Source of the DNA: CAXSDR01 sp964236445
Lineage (GTDB): Bacteria > Actinomycetota > Actinomycetes > Motilibacterales > Motilibacteraceae
Assembly (NCBI GenBank): GCA_964236445.1
Contig: CAXSDR010000020.1
Span: 1-42,901, forward strand
Direction of reading: 5' to 3'
DNA length: 42,901 bases
Positions 1 through 8,418 of the stretch are shown one piece after another; position 1 is the first letter of the stretch, and every line of letters starts with the position of its first letter. The position numbers and the translations under genes are program-made. The notes under the pieces are model-generated. The model was not told the origin of the DNA. It worked only from the letters and a program-made list of their open reading frames with translations, and searched no databases.

Positions 1-1317
1 ATGCGTGGCGCCGCGATGGTGACGATCGTCGCGGTCCTCGTCGTCATGGTGGCGGTCATGACGCTGCTTCCTGCGCTGCTCGCCATCGTGGGCACACGCA
101 TCGACGCGCTGCGACTGCCGCTTCCGCGCCGGAGCGCTGCGGAAGGCATGTGGGTGCGCTGGAGCGGCTTCGTCCAGCGACGCGCGGCGCTCGGTGCCGC
201 TGCTGGCATCGCCATCCTCGTCGCGCTGATGCTGCCGTTGAGCGGTCTGCATTTCGGGTTTCCCGATGCAGGCAACACACTTCAGGGAACCCAGACTCGT
301 ACGTCTTATGACATGACAACCCAGGCGTTCGGCAAGGGTGCCAACGGTCCCCTCCTCGTGGCGGCCGATCTCGACCGACCGGGCGACCGCGCGGCTGTCG
401 ATGCGCTCGCATCGAGCCTCAGCAAGGCCGCTGGTGTCGCGAGCGTGTCACCGGTTCAGCTCAACCCGGCGGGTGATGCAGCCCTGCTCTCCGTGACTCC
501 CCTGACGAGCCCGCAGGACCCGGCCACAGACGACCTCGTACGCCGCTTGCGCAGCCAGGTGGTCCCCGCTGCCACTGCCGGCACCGGCACACACGCCCAC
601 ATCGGCGGCATGACTGCGATGAGCATCGACAGCACGCACGACGTGTCGAAACGGCTCCCTCTGCTGATCGGCGGCGTTGTCCTGCTGTCCATGCTCCTGC
701 TGCTGGTCGTGTTCCGCAGCGTCGCGGTCGCGATCAAGGCGGCGGTCATGAACCTGCTCTCGATTCTCGCCGCCTACGGCGTGGTGGCTCTGGTCCTCGA
801 AGGCGGCTGGGCAGGGAAGCTCGTCGGCATCGACACGCCGACGCCGCTGCCGTCGTTCGTGCCGGTGCTGATGTTCGCGATCCTCTTCGGTCTGTCCATG
901 GACTACGAGGTGTTCCTGCTCAGCCGCATCCGCGAGCACTGGTCCCGCACGGGCGACAACGCCAGCAGTGTCGCTCACGGACTCGCGGGCACGGCGCGCG
1001 TCATCACGGCTGCCGCAGCGATCATGGTCGCGGTGTTCGGCGCCTTCGTGCCGAGCCACGAGATCATGCTCAAGGTGATCGGCGTGGGCCTGGCATCGGC
1101 CATCTTCATCGACGCGACCGTCGTCCGACTGCTGCTCGTCCCGGCAGCCATGCAGTTGCTCGGCCGCGCCAACTGGTGGCTTCCCACCTGGCTCGACCGG
1201 CTCCTGCCCGAGCTGCAGGTCGAGGGTCGACCGGAGCACCACGCGCCGATCGTCCTTCCCGGCGCATCCGGGCTCCCCGGGCAGCGAGAGCAGCATCGCG
1301 TCAGCGTCGACGTCTGA
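1..1317 (+). CDS. MMPL/RND-family membrane transporter, C-terminal part (cut by window start)
   Basis: The frame is open from the first base, and the visible 438 residues correspond to the later part of an MMPL-family exporter, so the ATG at base 1 is probably internal. It begins inside a membrane segment (VVMVAVMTLLPALLAIVG) and then has a large extracytoplasmic domain (about residues 85-215). A bundle of membrane helices follows, with the family-typical stretch FGLSMDYEVFLLSRIREHW near residue 300. Members of this family export lipids, glycolipids or small hydrophobic compounds using the proton gradient. No substrate can be named. It lies far from the biosynthetic cluster, which has its own MMPL gene at 39384. 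Confidence 0.85.
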   Translation: MRGAAMVTIVAVLVVMVAVMTLLPALLAIVGTRIDALRLPLPRRSAAEGMWVRWSGFVQRRAALGAAAGIAILVALMLPLSGLHFGFPDAGNTLQGTQTRTSYDMTTQAFGKGANGPLLVAADLDRPGDRAAVDALASSLSKAAGVASVSPVQLNPAGDAALLSVTPLTSPQDPATDDLVRRLRSQVVPAATAGTGTHAHIGGMTAMSIDSTHDVSKRLPLLIGGVVLLSMLLLLVVFRSVAVAIKAAVMNLLSILAAYGVVALVLEGGWAGKLVGIDTPTPLPSFVPVLMFAILFGLSMDYEVFLLSRIREHWSRTGDNASSVAHGLAGTARVITAAAAIMVAVFGAFVPSHEIMLKVIGVGLASAIFIDATVVRLLLVPAAMQLLGRANWWLPTWLDRLLPELQVEGRPEHHAPIVLPGASGLPGQREQHRVSVDV

Positions 1318-1326
1318 CGACGGTGC

Positions 1327-1351
1327 GGTGAGCCCTCATCTGATGGGCACC
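1327..1351 (+). terminator. Possible hairpin terminator after the MMPL gene
   Basis: GGTGAGCCC and GGGCACC form a seven-pair stem with one bulged A around a nine-base loop, starting 10 bases after the stop codon. There is no T-tract, which is common for actinobacterial terminators but leaves the call weak. Confidence 0.3.
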
Positions 1352-1458
1352 CCGACGACGTTGACCGGTGGTTCGACATGCTGCGCTGCTGGCGACGGGC
1401 ATGGTGTGGCGGTCCGGGAGATCGCGGCGTCTCTTCCTCGCCGTGGCAGCATGGCGTG

Positions 1459-2037
1459 ATGTCTATAACGAGCGTCAGGTACGGGCTGGCTGCGGTGGCT
1501 CTTTCTGTGCCCTCCTTCGTTGCGGCTGCACCGGCTGCCGATGCCAGCACCTCGCGGGTCACCGTGGTGCGCGTGGTCATCGCGGGGTGTCCGCCCGGCT
1601 GCACGATCAGTGCTCAGAATGAGTCCGGCGACATCGAGCGGCTGTCGGTGACTGCCCGCGTGCGTGATGGTCGTGCCACGTTGCGGGTTCCGACCGCGTT
1701 GACACGCGGAATGTTCTTCACGGTGACTGACCGAGCCGGTGATCAGGGTGGCGAAGGCGTGAGTGCGGTGGTGTTGCGGTACGCGTCCGCTCCCGTCGGT
1801 CGGGTCGTCAGCGATCGTGAGGCGAGGACGTCACGGAACGGCCAAATCTGTTGGGCCGGCACAAGGTCGACTGATGTGACGTTCCGGATGAGAGCGCAAC
1901 GGTTTCCCAACAATGACGCCAGGGGCTACGACGCCGTACGGGTGTGGGCATCACCGGCGGTGCACAGTATCGGTGAGATGCAACTGACTGCCCAGGGTGC
2001 GGTCGGACTCGAGGCTGTGAACCAGTGCTATTTGTGA
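1459..2037 (+). CDS. Small secreted protein of unknown function
   Basis: This 192-residue protein starts with a clear Sec signal peptide: a short basic start, a hydrophobic core (YGLAAVALSVPSFVAAAP) and a likely cleavage after ADA near residue 29. The mature part is rich in beta-forming residues. It has four cysteines, two in a CPPGC motif and two near the C-terminus, which may form disulfides. I chose the ATG at 1459 because it puts the signal peptide at the N-terminus; the frame is open further upstream to 1378 but codes nothing signal-like there. I do not recognise a family. A role in the cell envelope or outside the cell is the most that can be said. Confidence 0.6.
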   Translation: MSITSVRYGLAAVALSVPSFVAAAPAADASTSRVTVVRVVIAGCPPGCTISAQNESGDIERLSVTARVRDGRATLRVPTALTRGMFFTVTDRAGDQGGEGVSAVVLRYASAPVGRVVSDREARTSRNGQICWAGTRSTDVTFRMRAQRFPNNDARGYDAVRVWASPAVHSIGEMQLTAQGAVGLEAVNQCYL

Positions 2038-2334
2038 GGTTCACGCATTGTTGAGGAATTGCGGCGACTGTTCGACGCCAAGAGATGTCCGGCATGCGCA
2101 CCGCTGGCCTCGGGCGGGCGCCTTCCGGGAAACGTTGGTGAAGGGGCGTCGGCGATGGCTGGCTGGTCGCTCAATCACCTAACCGGGCCTCCGCGGCGGC
2201 AGTGGCTTGGCTTATTTCTCCTTTTGGCTAGAGGCCTTGGTAAGGCAGTGCAGCTACAACGGTTGTATGCACGACGAAGACGACGGATACTCGACTTAGC
2301 TTTGGGCATAAATTGCTGACTTACCCTCCACTGA

Positions 2335-2905
2335 TTGTGGCTCAGGGTGGAGACCGACGCAGGCGACGACACGCTGGACCTGCTCGACCAGCTACTGGGC
2401 GCTCTCCTTGCTCGCGTTGACCGGGCGGGCACCGGGGAGCGGCTCGGACGTTGCCGACCCTGGACTTGGCTGCCGTCAGCTCCTGCGCGTCCTGCAAGGC
2501 GGCGGCGGCCGCCCCTCCCCGCTCGGACGGACAGTCGTCGAGGTCGGCCGGTTCACCAAGACGATGTACCCACTCGCCCACCTCGACGACGAGACCTACC
2601 GCCGACGGATCCTCACCCGACTCAACCGCACCGAAAGCCGCCACGCCCTCGCCCGGCCGTATTGCACGGTCAACGCGGGCAACTACGCCAGCGCTACCGC
2701 GAAGGTCAAGAAGACCAGCTCGGCGCCCTCGTCCTCGTCAACGCCATCGTGCTGTAGAACACCCGCTACGAGAACGCCGTCCTCGATCAGCACCGCCACG
2801 ACACATCAACCTCCTCGGCCGCTACCAATTGCGCGCCACCGACCTCACCGACGGCCAACTCCGACCACTGCGAGACCCCGCCACACCAGAACCTGCCAGT
2901 CAGGC
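2335..2905 (+). pseudogene. Decayed Tn3-family transposase (C-terminal remnant, frameshifted)
   Basis: Pieces of a Tn3-family transposase appear in order in three frames. ETDAGDDTLDLLDQLLGALL is near 2350. LLRVLQGGGGRPSPLGR is followed by DDETYRRRILTRLNR and RHALAR at about 2475-2655. GQRGQLRQRYREGQEDQLGA is near 2680-2735 and ends at a stop at 2755. HINLLGRY, then LRPLRDP, is at about 2800-2885. At least two frameshifts and an internal deletion of the catalytic middle make it dead. I found no terminal inverted repeats or resolvase. The preceding stretch 2038-2334 and the following 2906-3042 show no convincing gene; 2200-2330 is more AT-rich than its surroundings and may be part of the same old insertion. 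Confidence 0.75.
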
Positions 2906-3042
2906 GAGCGGTTGGCGCACGATCCTGCACGGTTGCTACTCAGACCCCGACGCGGTCACCCGACCGGCATCGGGCGCAGGGCTTGCCGAACGATCCGGAG
3001 GCGGGCGGGAGCGGTTCCTCAGCAGGTCGTAGAATTGTCCCG

Positions 3043-4272
3043 ATGACGTCTTCGCCTGTGACGACCGCTGCCAGCACCGACCGCCGCACCGAGCACATCG
3101 ACACCGACCACAGCGACGTCTCGCTCGCTCGACGCCGGATCGCCGTCTGCTTCACGTTCGCACTGCTGGGCCTCGTGGTCGGCGGCTGGGTGTCGCGCAT
3201 TCCCGACGTCAAGCACCACGTCGGCCTCAACTCGGCCGGCTGGGGCTCTGTGTCGGTGGCCTCATCGATCGGCTCGCTGGTCGCCGTGCTGCTCGGCTCC
3301 GCCATCTCCGGCCGCATCGCCCCGCGCCGCATCACTTTGTTCGCTGCGCCACTCGCGCTGTGTGCGCCTTTGCTGCTGGGGCTCGCGCCGAGCCCGCTGT
3401 TGCTCGTGCCTGCGCTGCTGTTCTTCGGTTTCTGCACCGGCTCGTTGTCCGGTCCGGTCAATGCGCTGGCGGCGACGGTCGAGCGTGCCTATGGCCGGCC
3501 GATCATGGCGAGCTTCCACGCGTGCTTCAGCGTGGGCACGCTCGCCGGTGGACTGCTCGGCGCTCTTGCAGCTCGCACCGGCATGACCGTGACGGCCCAG
3601 TTCGGCGCCACCAGTGCGGTGCTCGCGCTCGGCCTCGTCGCCTGCCGGCCGTTCCTCCCGCGCAATGCCGCCGTTGCCACCGGCGAGAGGTCGCTGCCGA
3701 TTCACAAGAGGTGGACGCGCCAGCTGCTGCTCATCTCGGCCGTCGCGGCCTGCTCGAGCCTCGGCGAGGGTGCGGCCAACCAGTGGAGCGCGCTCTACGC
3801 CCATGACTACCTGCACGCGAGCTCCGGCACCGCCGCCATCACCTACTCCACCTTCGCCTTGACCATGACCGCCGGCAGGTCCACGGGTGACCGCTTCGTG
3901 TCCCGGCTCGGGCGGGCGAGGTTCCTGCGGATCAGCGGCCTGCTCGCAGCTGCTGGGCTCGGCGCGGGGTTGCTCATGGGGACCGTGGCCGGAGCGATCA
4001 TCGGCTTCGGTGTGATGGGCGCAGGGATGTCCTGCATAGTCCCCACCGCCTACGCCGCAGCCGGCAATCAGGCCGACCTGCCGGCGGCGCAGGGCGTCTC
4101 GACGGTCGTGACCACGGCCTGGCCCGCATTTCTCGTGGGACCGCCGGCGATCGGCTGGATCGCCCAGGCGACCGATCTGCGCATCGCCCTGCTCTGCGTG
4201 GTCGCCGCGCCGTTGGGCGTCGCCGTCCTCGGCGGGCGCGTACGCGCACAGCGCCTCGTTCCCGCCGCGTAG
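3043..4272 (+). CDS. MFS transporter
   Basis: A 409-residue polytopic membrane protein with about twelve hydrophobic segments and a short hydrophilic N-terminal tail. The first helices carry the MFS-like pattern GGWVSRIPDVKHHVGL, and the TM4-5 region has GPVNALAATVERAYGRPIM and FHACFSVGTLAGGLLGALAA, as in the YbjJ-type branch of sugar or drug MFS carriers. The start at 3043 is the first ATG that leaves a normal-length N-terminus; the open frame extends upstream only into the transposase remnant. Substrate and direction are unknown. Confidence 0.8.
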   Translation: MTSSPVTTAASTDRRTEHIDTDHSDVSLARRRIAVCFTFALLGLVVGGWVSRIPDVKHHVGLNSAGWGSVSVASSIGSLVAVLLGSAISGRIAPRRITLFAAPLALCAPLLLGLAPSPLLLVPALLFFGFCTGSLSGPVNALAATVERAYGRPIMASFHACFSVGTLAGGLLGALAARTGMTVTAQFGATSAVLALGLVACRPFLPRNAAVATGERSLPIHKRWTRQLLLISAVAACSSLGEGAANQWSALYAHDYLHASSGTAAITYSTFALTMTAGRSTGDRFVSRLGRARFLRISGLLAAAGLGAGLLMGTVAGAIIGFGVMGAGMSCIVPTAYAAAGNQADLPAAQGVSTVVTTAWPAFLVGPPAIGWIAQATDLRIALLCVVAAPLGVAVLGGRVRAQRLVPAA

Positions 4273-4433
4273 CGCACGTCGCGCCGAATGCGGTGGGCGT
4301 CGTGTGCCGTCACGTGGCACGGTCAGGTCATGCACCCGGCGCTCCGCGACGCGCTGGGCGTGGTCTGGGGTGACGTGCGCGAGTGCGGTGTGACCTCGGA
4401 CGTCGCCGCCGCGGGTGCAGACGGGTCTTCACC

Positions 4434-4997
4434 GTGACGGCTGAGCGCTGGCGCACTCACGCGGAGATCCTGGCCGCGCTCGCTCGCTTCGAGGGCCTGG
4501 TGACGGGCTATGTGCCGCCCGCCGCGTACGCCATCGGGCTGCTTCCTGCCGTTCCTCGTTCGGCGGCGGAGGTCTTCCCGATGGTCAGCGACGGCGGACG
4601 CCGGCTTCCTGCGAGCGTCCTGGCGACGGTGTGCGGCCATGTGCGTGGCACAGCGACCTACCGTCTGACGCGGGCGCAGCTGTCCGACGCGATCGAGCGA
4701 CTCGCCCCAGCCGAGGCGTGCACGGACTATGACCATCCGAATCTCGTCGCGTGGCGGGCTGTCGCCGCGCGGGCTGAGCAGCGGACCGACGCCGTCATCG
4801 TCGCGGTCTTCGTGCAGCATCGAGCGGATCTCGTTGTGGGCGTCGCCGATGAGCTGATGCGCGACGCGCTCGACATCCCCGGCTTCGTTGTCCATGTGCC
4901 GCGCTTCGAGGCGGCCTCCTCGCGATCCGTTTTTCCAGCGACACCAGCACAGCTGCCGAGTGGTGAAGCGGCGCCCTCCCTCCTTCCAGGACGTTGA
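4434..4997 (+). CDS. Conserved-looking hypothetical protein
   Basis: An open frame of about 187 residues with strong G/C at third codon positions over its whole length, unlike the overlapping minus-strand frame. The protein is soluble and mostly helical, with stretches such as THAEILAALARFEGLVTGY and DYDHPNLVAWRAVAARA. I do not recognise a family. The start is uncertain. GTG at 4434 overlaps the TGA of a tiny frame 4330-4437 (35 codons, ATG start), so that frame may be a leader peptide or the frameshifted N-terminus of this gene. It converges with the HNH gene, leaving 33 bp between stops. Confidence 0.55.
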   Translation: MTAERWRTHAEILAALARFEGLVTGYVPPAAYAIGLLPAVPRSAAEVFPMVSDGGRRLPASVLATVCGHVRGTATYRLTRAQLSDAIERLAPAEACTDYDHPNLVAWRAVAARAEQRTDAVIVAVFVQHRADLVVGVADELMRDALDIPGFVVHVPRFEAASSRSVFPATPAQLPSGEAAPSLLPGR

Positions 4998-5030
4998 GGC
5001 GCCGCATCACGATCCTCATCCCGACGAGGC

Positions 5031-6320
5031 TCAAACGCCTTGTTCTGCGGCCGCGAGCAGGCGCACGACCGTGCCGGCCCAGTCAAGGGTCGTGAGAGGG
5101 TCGCGGTCGACCGCGTGTTGGGCCGGAATCGGCGGTCGGCCGCCTGGTGGATGCCATTCAAAACGCTGACTGAAGTCGGATGTTCGGGTGATCTGCCATC
5201 CATTGTCGTCGTGAATGAGTCGGTGGTGTTTATGGCAGAGCATGACCAAGTTGTCACAATCGGTGGGTCCACCATGGGACCAGTGAATGACATGGTGTGC
5301 TTGGCACCAAGAATGCGGCCGATTGCACCCCGGGAACACACACCCGTTGTCCCGCACACGAAGTGTCTTGTGCTGACCCGGTGACACGGTGCGCGCGGTT
5401 CGGCCGAGGGCGAGCGGAACGCCGAGCGGGTCGACCACCACGGTATCGACGGCACTGTCGCAGGCGATCCGCCGCGCGGCTTGCGGACCGAGGGCGAACT
5501 CGAACAGGCCGGTCAAGGCGCTGCGGGTCCCCATGCCGTCGCCGGTGTAGGCCGTGAGCATCGGCACGTCCAACACCAGGGTCACGTGCGGCTTCTGCCC
5601 GCCGGTGGAGGGCAGCTCCCCGGTGGCGAGCAACCGGGTGCAGATCTCACCCAACGCGTCAGCATTGCGCTGAGACCGGGACCGCAGATCAGGCCCGTCG
5701 TCGTCGGCATCACGAGGGGCCGCCAGCGCTTCCAGGCAGGCCACCACTGCTGACCCGGCCTCAGGGTCAAGGACGCCGTCCACGACGACCATCCCGTCGA
5801 ACGTGCGCGAGACATGCAGCGAGCGCTGCGCAAACACGTCCACGTCAGCGTCATTCGCGACAGCAGCGGCATCGCCCTGCACCGCCGCCTTGATCCGGTT
5901 CACGGCCGTCCGCAGCACCCGACTGTCGAAGCGGCGCGCCAGCTCCACCAGCGTCGACGCAGCCTCAGTCATCACCGGGCCGGGGAGGACATCCGCCGCC
6001 TGCCCGAAGACGGAGAGCTGACCCCCGGTCAACCGACCCGAGCTGTGCGCCTCACCCACGATCGCGTGGTCGCGTGACACCCGGGCGTTCGCGACGTGCC
6101 GCTTCGCCTCCCAGTCCGTCATCTGCAGCGTGTGTCGCAGCCACGACTGCGTCGTCAGGCACCCATCCACCCCAGCCGCGCCTCGCGAGTCGAAAGCCGC
6201 CAGAGCCGCCAACGCCTGCGCCCGGGCCGACTCCGCAACTCGGAAAAGCCGTTCGAGCTCAACGGGCATTGCGGCGACCGGAAGGTCGTCGAACGCCACG
6301 ACTGAAGGAATCGAACACAT
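5031..6320 (-). CDS. DUF222 / 13E12-repeat family protein with C-terminal HNH nuclease domain
   Basis: This 429-residue protein has a long helical DUF222 region followed by an HNH fold at about residues 327-375. CVFPGC supplies the zinc-type cysteines, AHHVIHWSHGG is the catalytic His segment, and DNLVMLCHKHHRLIH closes the motif. The family is widespread and multicopy in actinobacteria and is suspected to act on DNA; its true role is not settled. I placed the start at the ATG ending at 6320. A -35/-10 pair upstream puts +1 exactly on that A, and a perfect LexA box covers the start. The gene is therefore probably SOS-induced from a leaderless transcript. The region 6321-6553 holds only this promoter and no gene. 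Confidence 0.88.
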   Translation of the reverse strand: MCSIPSVVAFDDLPVAAMPVELERLFRVAESARAQALAALAAFDSRGAAGVDGCLTTQSWLRHTLQMTDWEAKRHVANARVSRDHAIVGEAHSSGRLTGGQLSVFGQAADVLPGPVMTEAASTLVELARRFDSRVLRTAVNRIKAAVQGDAAAVANDADVDVFAQRSLHVSRTFDGMVVVDGVLDPEAGSAVVACLEALAAPRDADDDGPDLRSRSQRNADALGEICTRLLATGELPSTGGQKPHVTLVLDVPMLTAYTGDGMGTRSALTGLFEFALGPQAARRIACDSAVDTVVVDPLGVPLALGRTARTVSPGQHKTLRVRDNGCVFPGCNRPHSWCQAHHVIHWSHGGPTDCDNLVMLCHKHHRLIHDDNGWQITRTSDFSQRFEWHPPGGRPPIPAQHAVDRDPLTTLDWAGTVVRLLAAAEQGV

Positions 6321-6326
6321 GTTCGA
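6311..6326. promoter_or_regulatory. LexA (SOS) box over the start codon of the HNH gene
   Basis: TCGAACACATGTTCGA is a perfect 16-bp palindrome of the actinobacterial LexA type (TCGAAC-N4-GTTCGA). It covers -6 to +10 relative to the predicted transcription start, so LexA bound here would block RNA polymerase directly. Confidence 0.85.
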
Positions 6327-6355
6327 ATAGTAGCCGATCCGAGCTACACGATCAA
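6327..6355 (-). promoter_or_regulatory. Leaderless promoter of the HNH gene
   Basis: On the minus strand, TTGATC (6355-6350) and TACTAT (6332-6327) are separated by exactly 17 bp. Six bases then lead to the A of ATG at 6320, where transcription should begin. That gives a transcript with no 5' leader, a common actinobacterial arrangement. Confidence 0.7.
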
Positions 6356-6553
6356 CCCTTGATACGACGCCGCATATCGTCGACCGCACCCTCGAGTGAC
6401 CGCTCCCGGTCGTTCGAGAAAATTGCCTGAAGCAGGCGGCGGCTCGCTCGAGAAACCAGACGCGATAAGCACCAGTCAGAGGTCGACGCGGGCTTCGACA
6501 AGTTGTTCCGCGTTCGCCTGCCTCACGCCGCCCAGCCGGTGCGGATCGCCGAC

Positions 6554-7532
6554 TCAGAGCGAGGCGCGGGCTTTAGTGATGCTGCGTTCGGCCAAGTCCA
6601 GCATCCACTGCCGGTTCGGAAGTCCGTGCCCGCAATCCGGAGCGGTCCCTCAACGGGGAGAGCACCTGCGCGTAGTGAAACAGCTGCAGCCTGTGCGGGT
6701 CGAGATCGGTGGAGCCCAGCACGGGGTAGGCATCGCCGAACCTCATCTGGAGCCACGCGTGCTCCACTCAACGTCGAAATAGGCCGTCCCCTCGATGTCG
6801 ATCAGGGCGGCTTCGCCGCGAGAGGTGAGGAGAACGTGGTCTGGCCGGAGCTCGCCATGGACCAGCCCGTAGACCTGACGTGGCGTGACGGCGCTGTGCA
6901 GAAGATGCAGGTGCTCGACGATCCGTTGGTGTGCGTCGGCGAGCCGGGTGTCGTGAATCGCCACCGCATCAAGATGACTGAGCGCCCGGGAAAGAATGAC
7001 GTCTTCGGTGCGACGGGTCTGGGACGCTTCACCGCGCTATGGCAGCGAGCTTTCCGTAGTGCCTGCTCGGTGTGGTATGCATGCGTCGCAAGGCGTCCGA
7101 GAGCGCCGCCAGCGGCGCCGCGGCCGCGACAAGATCGCGTTCCATGAGCGCTTCGAGCGTGCGCCCGCCGACGTCCTCGACCAGCGCCATGGGAGCGCTG
7201 AGATGGCGGGCCTCACGGTCGAGCATCAGTAGGTGTGGGGTCCGCGGCACCAGCGGCGGTCAAGGCCGCGTGGCCGACGGCGAACAGCTCCGCTCCGGAC
7301 GCGTCGTGAACTTGTCGTCCGGAACCGTCGGCGACGCTGGCCAGTAGTCCTCGGCGTCCGCCCAGACGTAGAGAATCGCGGTCGTCCCATCATCTAGCCG
7401 AAGCCGGTAGACGCCCTTCTTGCTGCCGCCGGGAAGTCGGTCCAACGCAGTCAGCCTCCGGTCAGCGCCGAACTGCTCCGTTACCAGGTCGTGCACATCG
7501 TCGGGCTGCAGGAATCGCCGGTTCATGATCAC
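6554..7532 (-). pseudogene. Broken aminoglycoside-phosphotransferase-like gene (several frameshifts)
   Basis: Reading down the minus strand, a protein-kinase-like phosphotransferase can be pieced together from changing frames. The N-terminal part has LPGGSKKGVYRLRLDDGTTA (near 7430). GAELFAVGHAALTAAG (near 7280) lies one frame off. LVEDVGGRTLEALMERD follows (near 7180), then LVHGELRPDHVLL, the catalytic-loop equivalent (near 6860). The metal-binding segment is EAALIDIEG, then AWLQMRFGDAY (near 6750), and WMLDLAERSITKARASL ends at a stop at 6554. I count at least four frame changes across a full-length region, so this is a decayed gene and not a single sequencing error. Its original substrate is unknown. 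Confidence 0.75.
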
Positions 7533-7644
7533 TCGTTTCAGGTCGACCGGGACATGATTCCCCTTGCATGGCCGATGATGGCGTGGGTCCGCCGTCGCCG
7601 GTTGCGACGGGAGACGTGCATCGACTCGCCGACCCCGGCCCAGA

Positions 7645-8151
7645 TCACTCCACCCGCGTCGTACGCCGGTCGATCTCCATCCACCGCTCCGGCGCTGCCA
7701 AGGAGGAGAAACCGCAACGCCGGTAGACCTCGTGTGCGTCTTTCGTAGCCAGGACGAACCGCTTGACGCCTTGCGCTGACAGGTCCTCGACGACGCTGTT
7801 CACCAACCAGGTGCCGAGCCCGCGACCTCGATGTGCCGTGTCGACGAACACGTCGCAGATCCACGCGAACGTCACCCGATCCGTCACCACGCGAGCAAAG
7901 GCGACCATGTCGACCGCTTCGGTGTCAGCGACGAAGACACTGTAGGGCAACGATCCTGCAACCGTCGCGACAACCACATCGCGCTCGCGTCCGGCTGCCC
8001 ACCAGGACTGCTCCGCCAGCCACTCGTGCACCCGGTCGATGTCGACCCGGGCGGGGTCCGTCGTCAGCGCGTACGCGCCCCGTCGCCGGTCGCTCAGTGT
8101 CGCGATGTCAGAACCTGCTCCTGCGGCAACGTTTCGCTCAGAGATCTGCAC
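7645..8151 (-). CDS. GNAT-family N-acetyltransferase
   Basis: This 168-residue protein has the GNAT fold. The acetyl-CoA pyrophosphate loop is RGRGLGTWLV (about residue 110), preceded by the beta strand ICDVFVDTAH. The C-terminal KDAHEVYRRCGF is typical of the last motif. Such enzymes transfer an acetyl group from acetyl-CoA to an amine on a small molecule or protein; the acceptor here is unknown. The start is a GTG with no strong ribosome binding site, so it could lie slightly downstream. It follows the small membrane protein gene by 24 bp and may be co-transcribed with it. Confidence 0.8.
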   Translation of the reverse strand: MQISERNVAAGAGSDIATLSDRRRGAYALTTDPARVDIDRVHEWLAEQSWWAAGRERDVVVATVAGSLPYSVFVADTEAVDMVAFARVVTDRVTFAWICDVFVDTAHRGRGLGTWLVNSVVEDLSAQGVKRFVLATKDAHEVYRRCGFSSLAAPERWMEIDRRTTRVE

Positions 8152-8170
8152 GAGTGATTGGTACCACGGC

Positions 8171-8186
8171 AGCCGTCATGACGGCT
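8171..8186. promoter_or_regulatory. Perfect 16-bp palindrome upstream of the GNAT gene
   Basis: AGCCGTCATGACGGCT reads the same on both strands. It spans the stop codon of the small membrane gene and lies 20 bp upstream of the GNAT start. It could be an operator or a short hairpin (6-bp stem, CATG loop). No binding protein can be assigned. Confidence 0.35.
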
Positions 8187-8418
8187 CCTCAATTCCTGGT
8201 TCGGCGAGGCTCGGCTCCCCCTGCCGCTCGCCGGAGGATCGCACGCGGCGTACGGAAGCGGCGATGCCCCCGGCCCCCAGCGAGATCAGCACCGCGGGGG
8301 CGATCAGCTGGCCGCGAATCTGTGCATCGGTGATCCCCGCCGACAAGCACAGCAACGCAACACCGAGAAACACGAGTCCGGCAACCAGGCTCAGCACGTC
8401 GAGGTCATGACGTCGCAC
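8176..8418 (-). CDS. Small two-helix membrane protein
   Basis: An 80-residue protein with two hydrophobic segments (VLSLVAGLVFLGVALLCLS and LIAPAVLISLGAGGIAASV) and a charged C-terminal tail. It starts with GTG inside the end of the PspC gene (14-bp overlap), which indicates translational coupling. Such small membrane proteins often accompany PspC/LiaF-like genes in actinobacteria and probably work with them at the membrane. No specific function is known to me. Confidence 0.7.
   Translation of the reverse strand: MRRHDLDVLSLVAGLVFLGVALLCLSAGITDAQIRGQLIAPAVLISLGAGGIAASVRRVRSSGERQGEPSLAEPGIEEPS

Noticed and set aside
4323..4895. Minus-strand open frame of 190 codons opposite the hypothetical gene
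   Set aside because: Codon third positions favour the plus-strand frame throughout, and the minus translation is Arg-rich without hydrophobic core segments.
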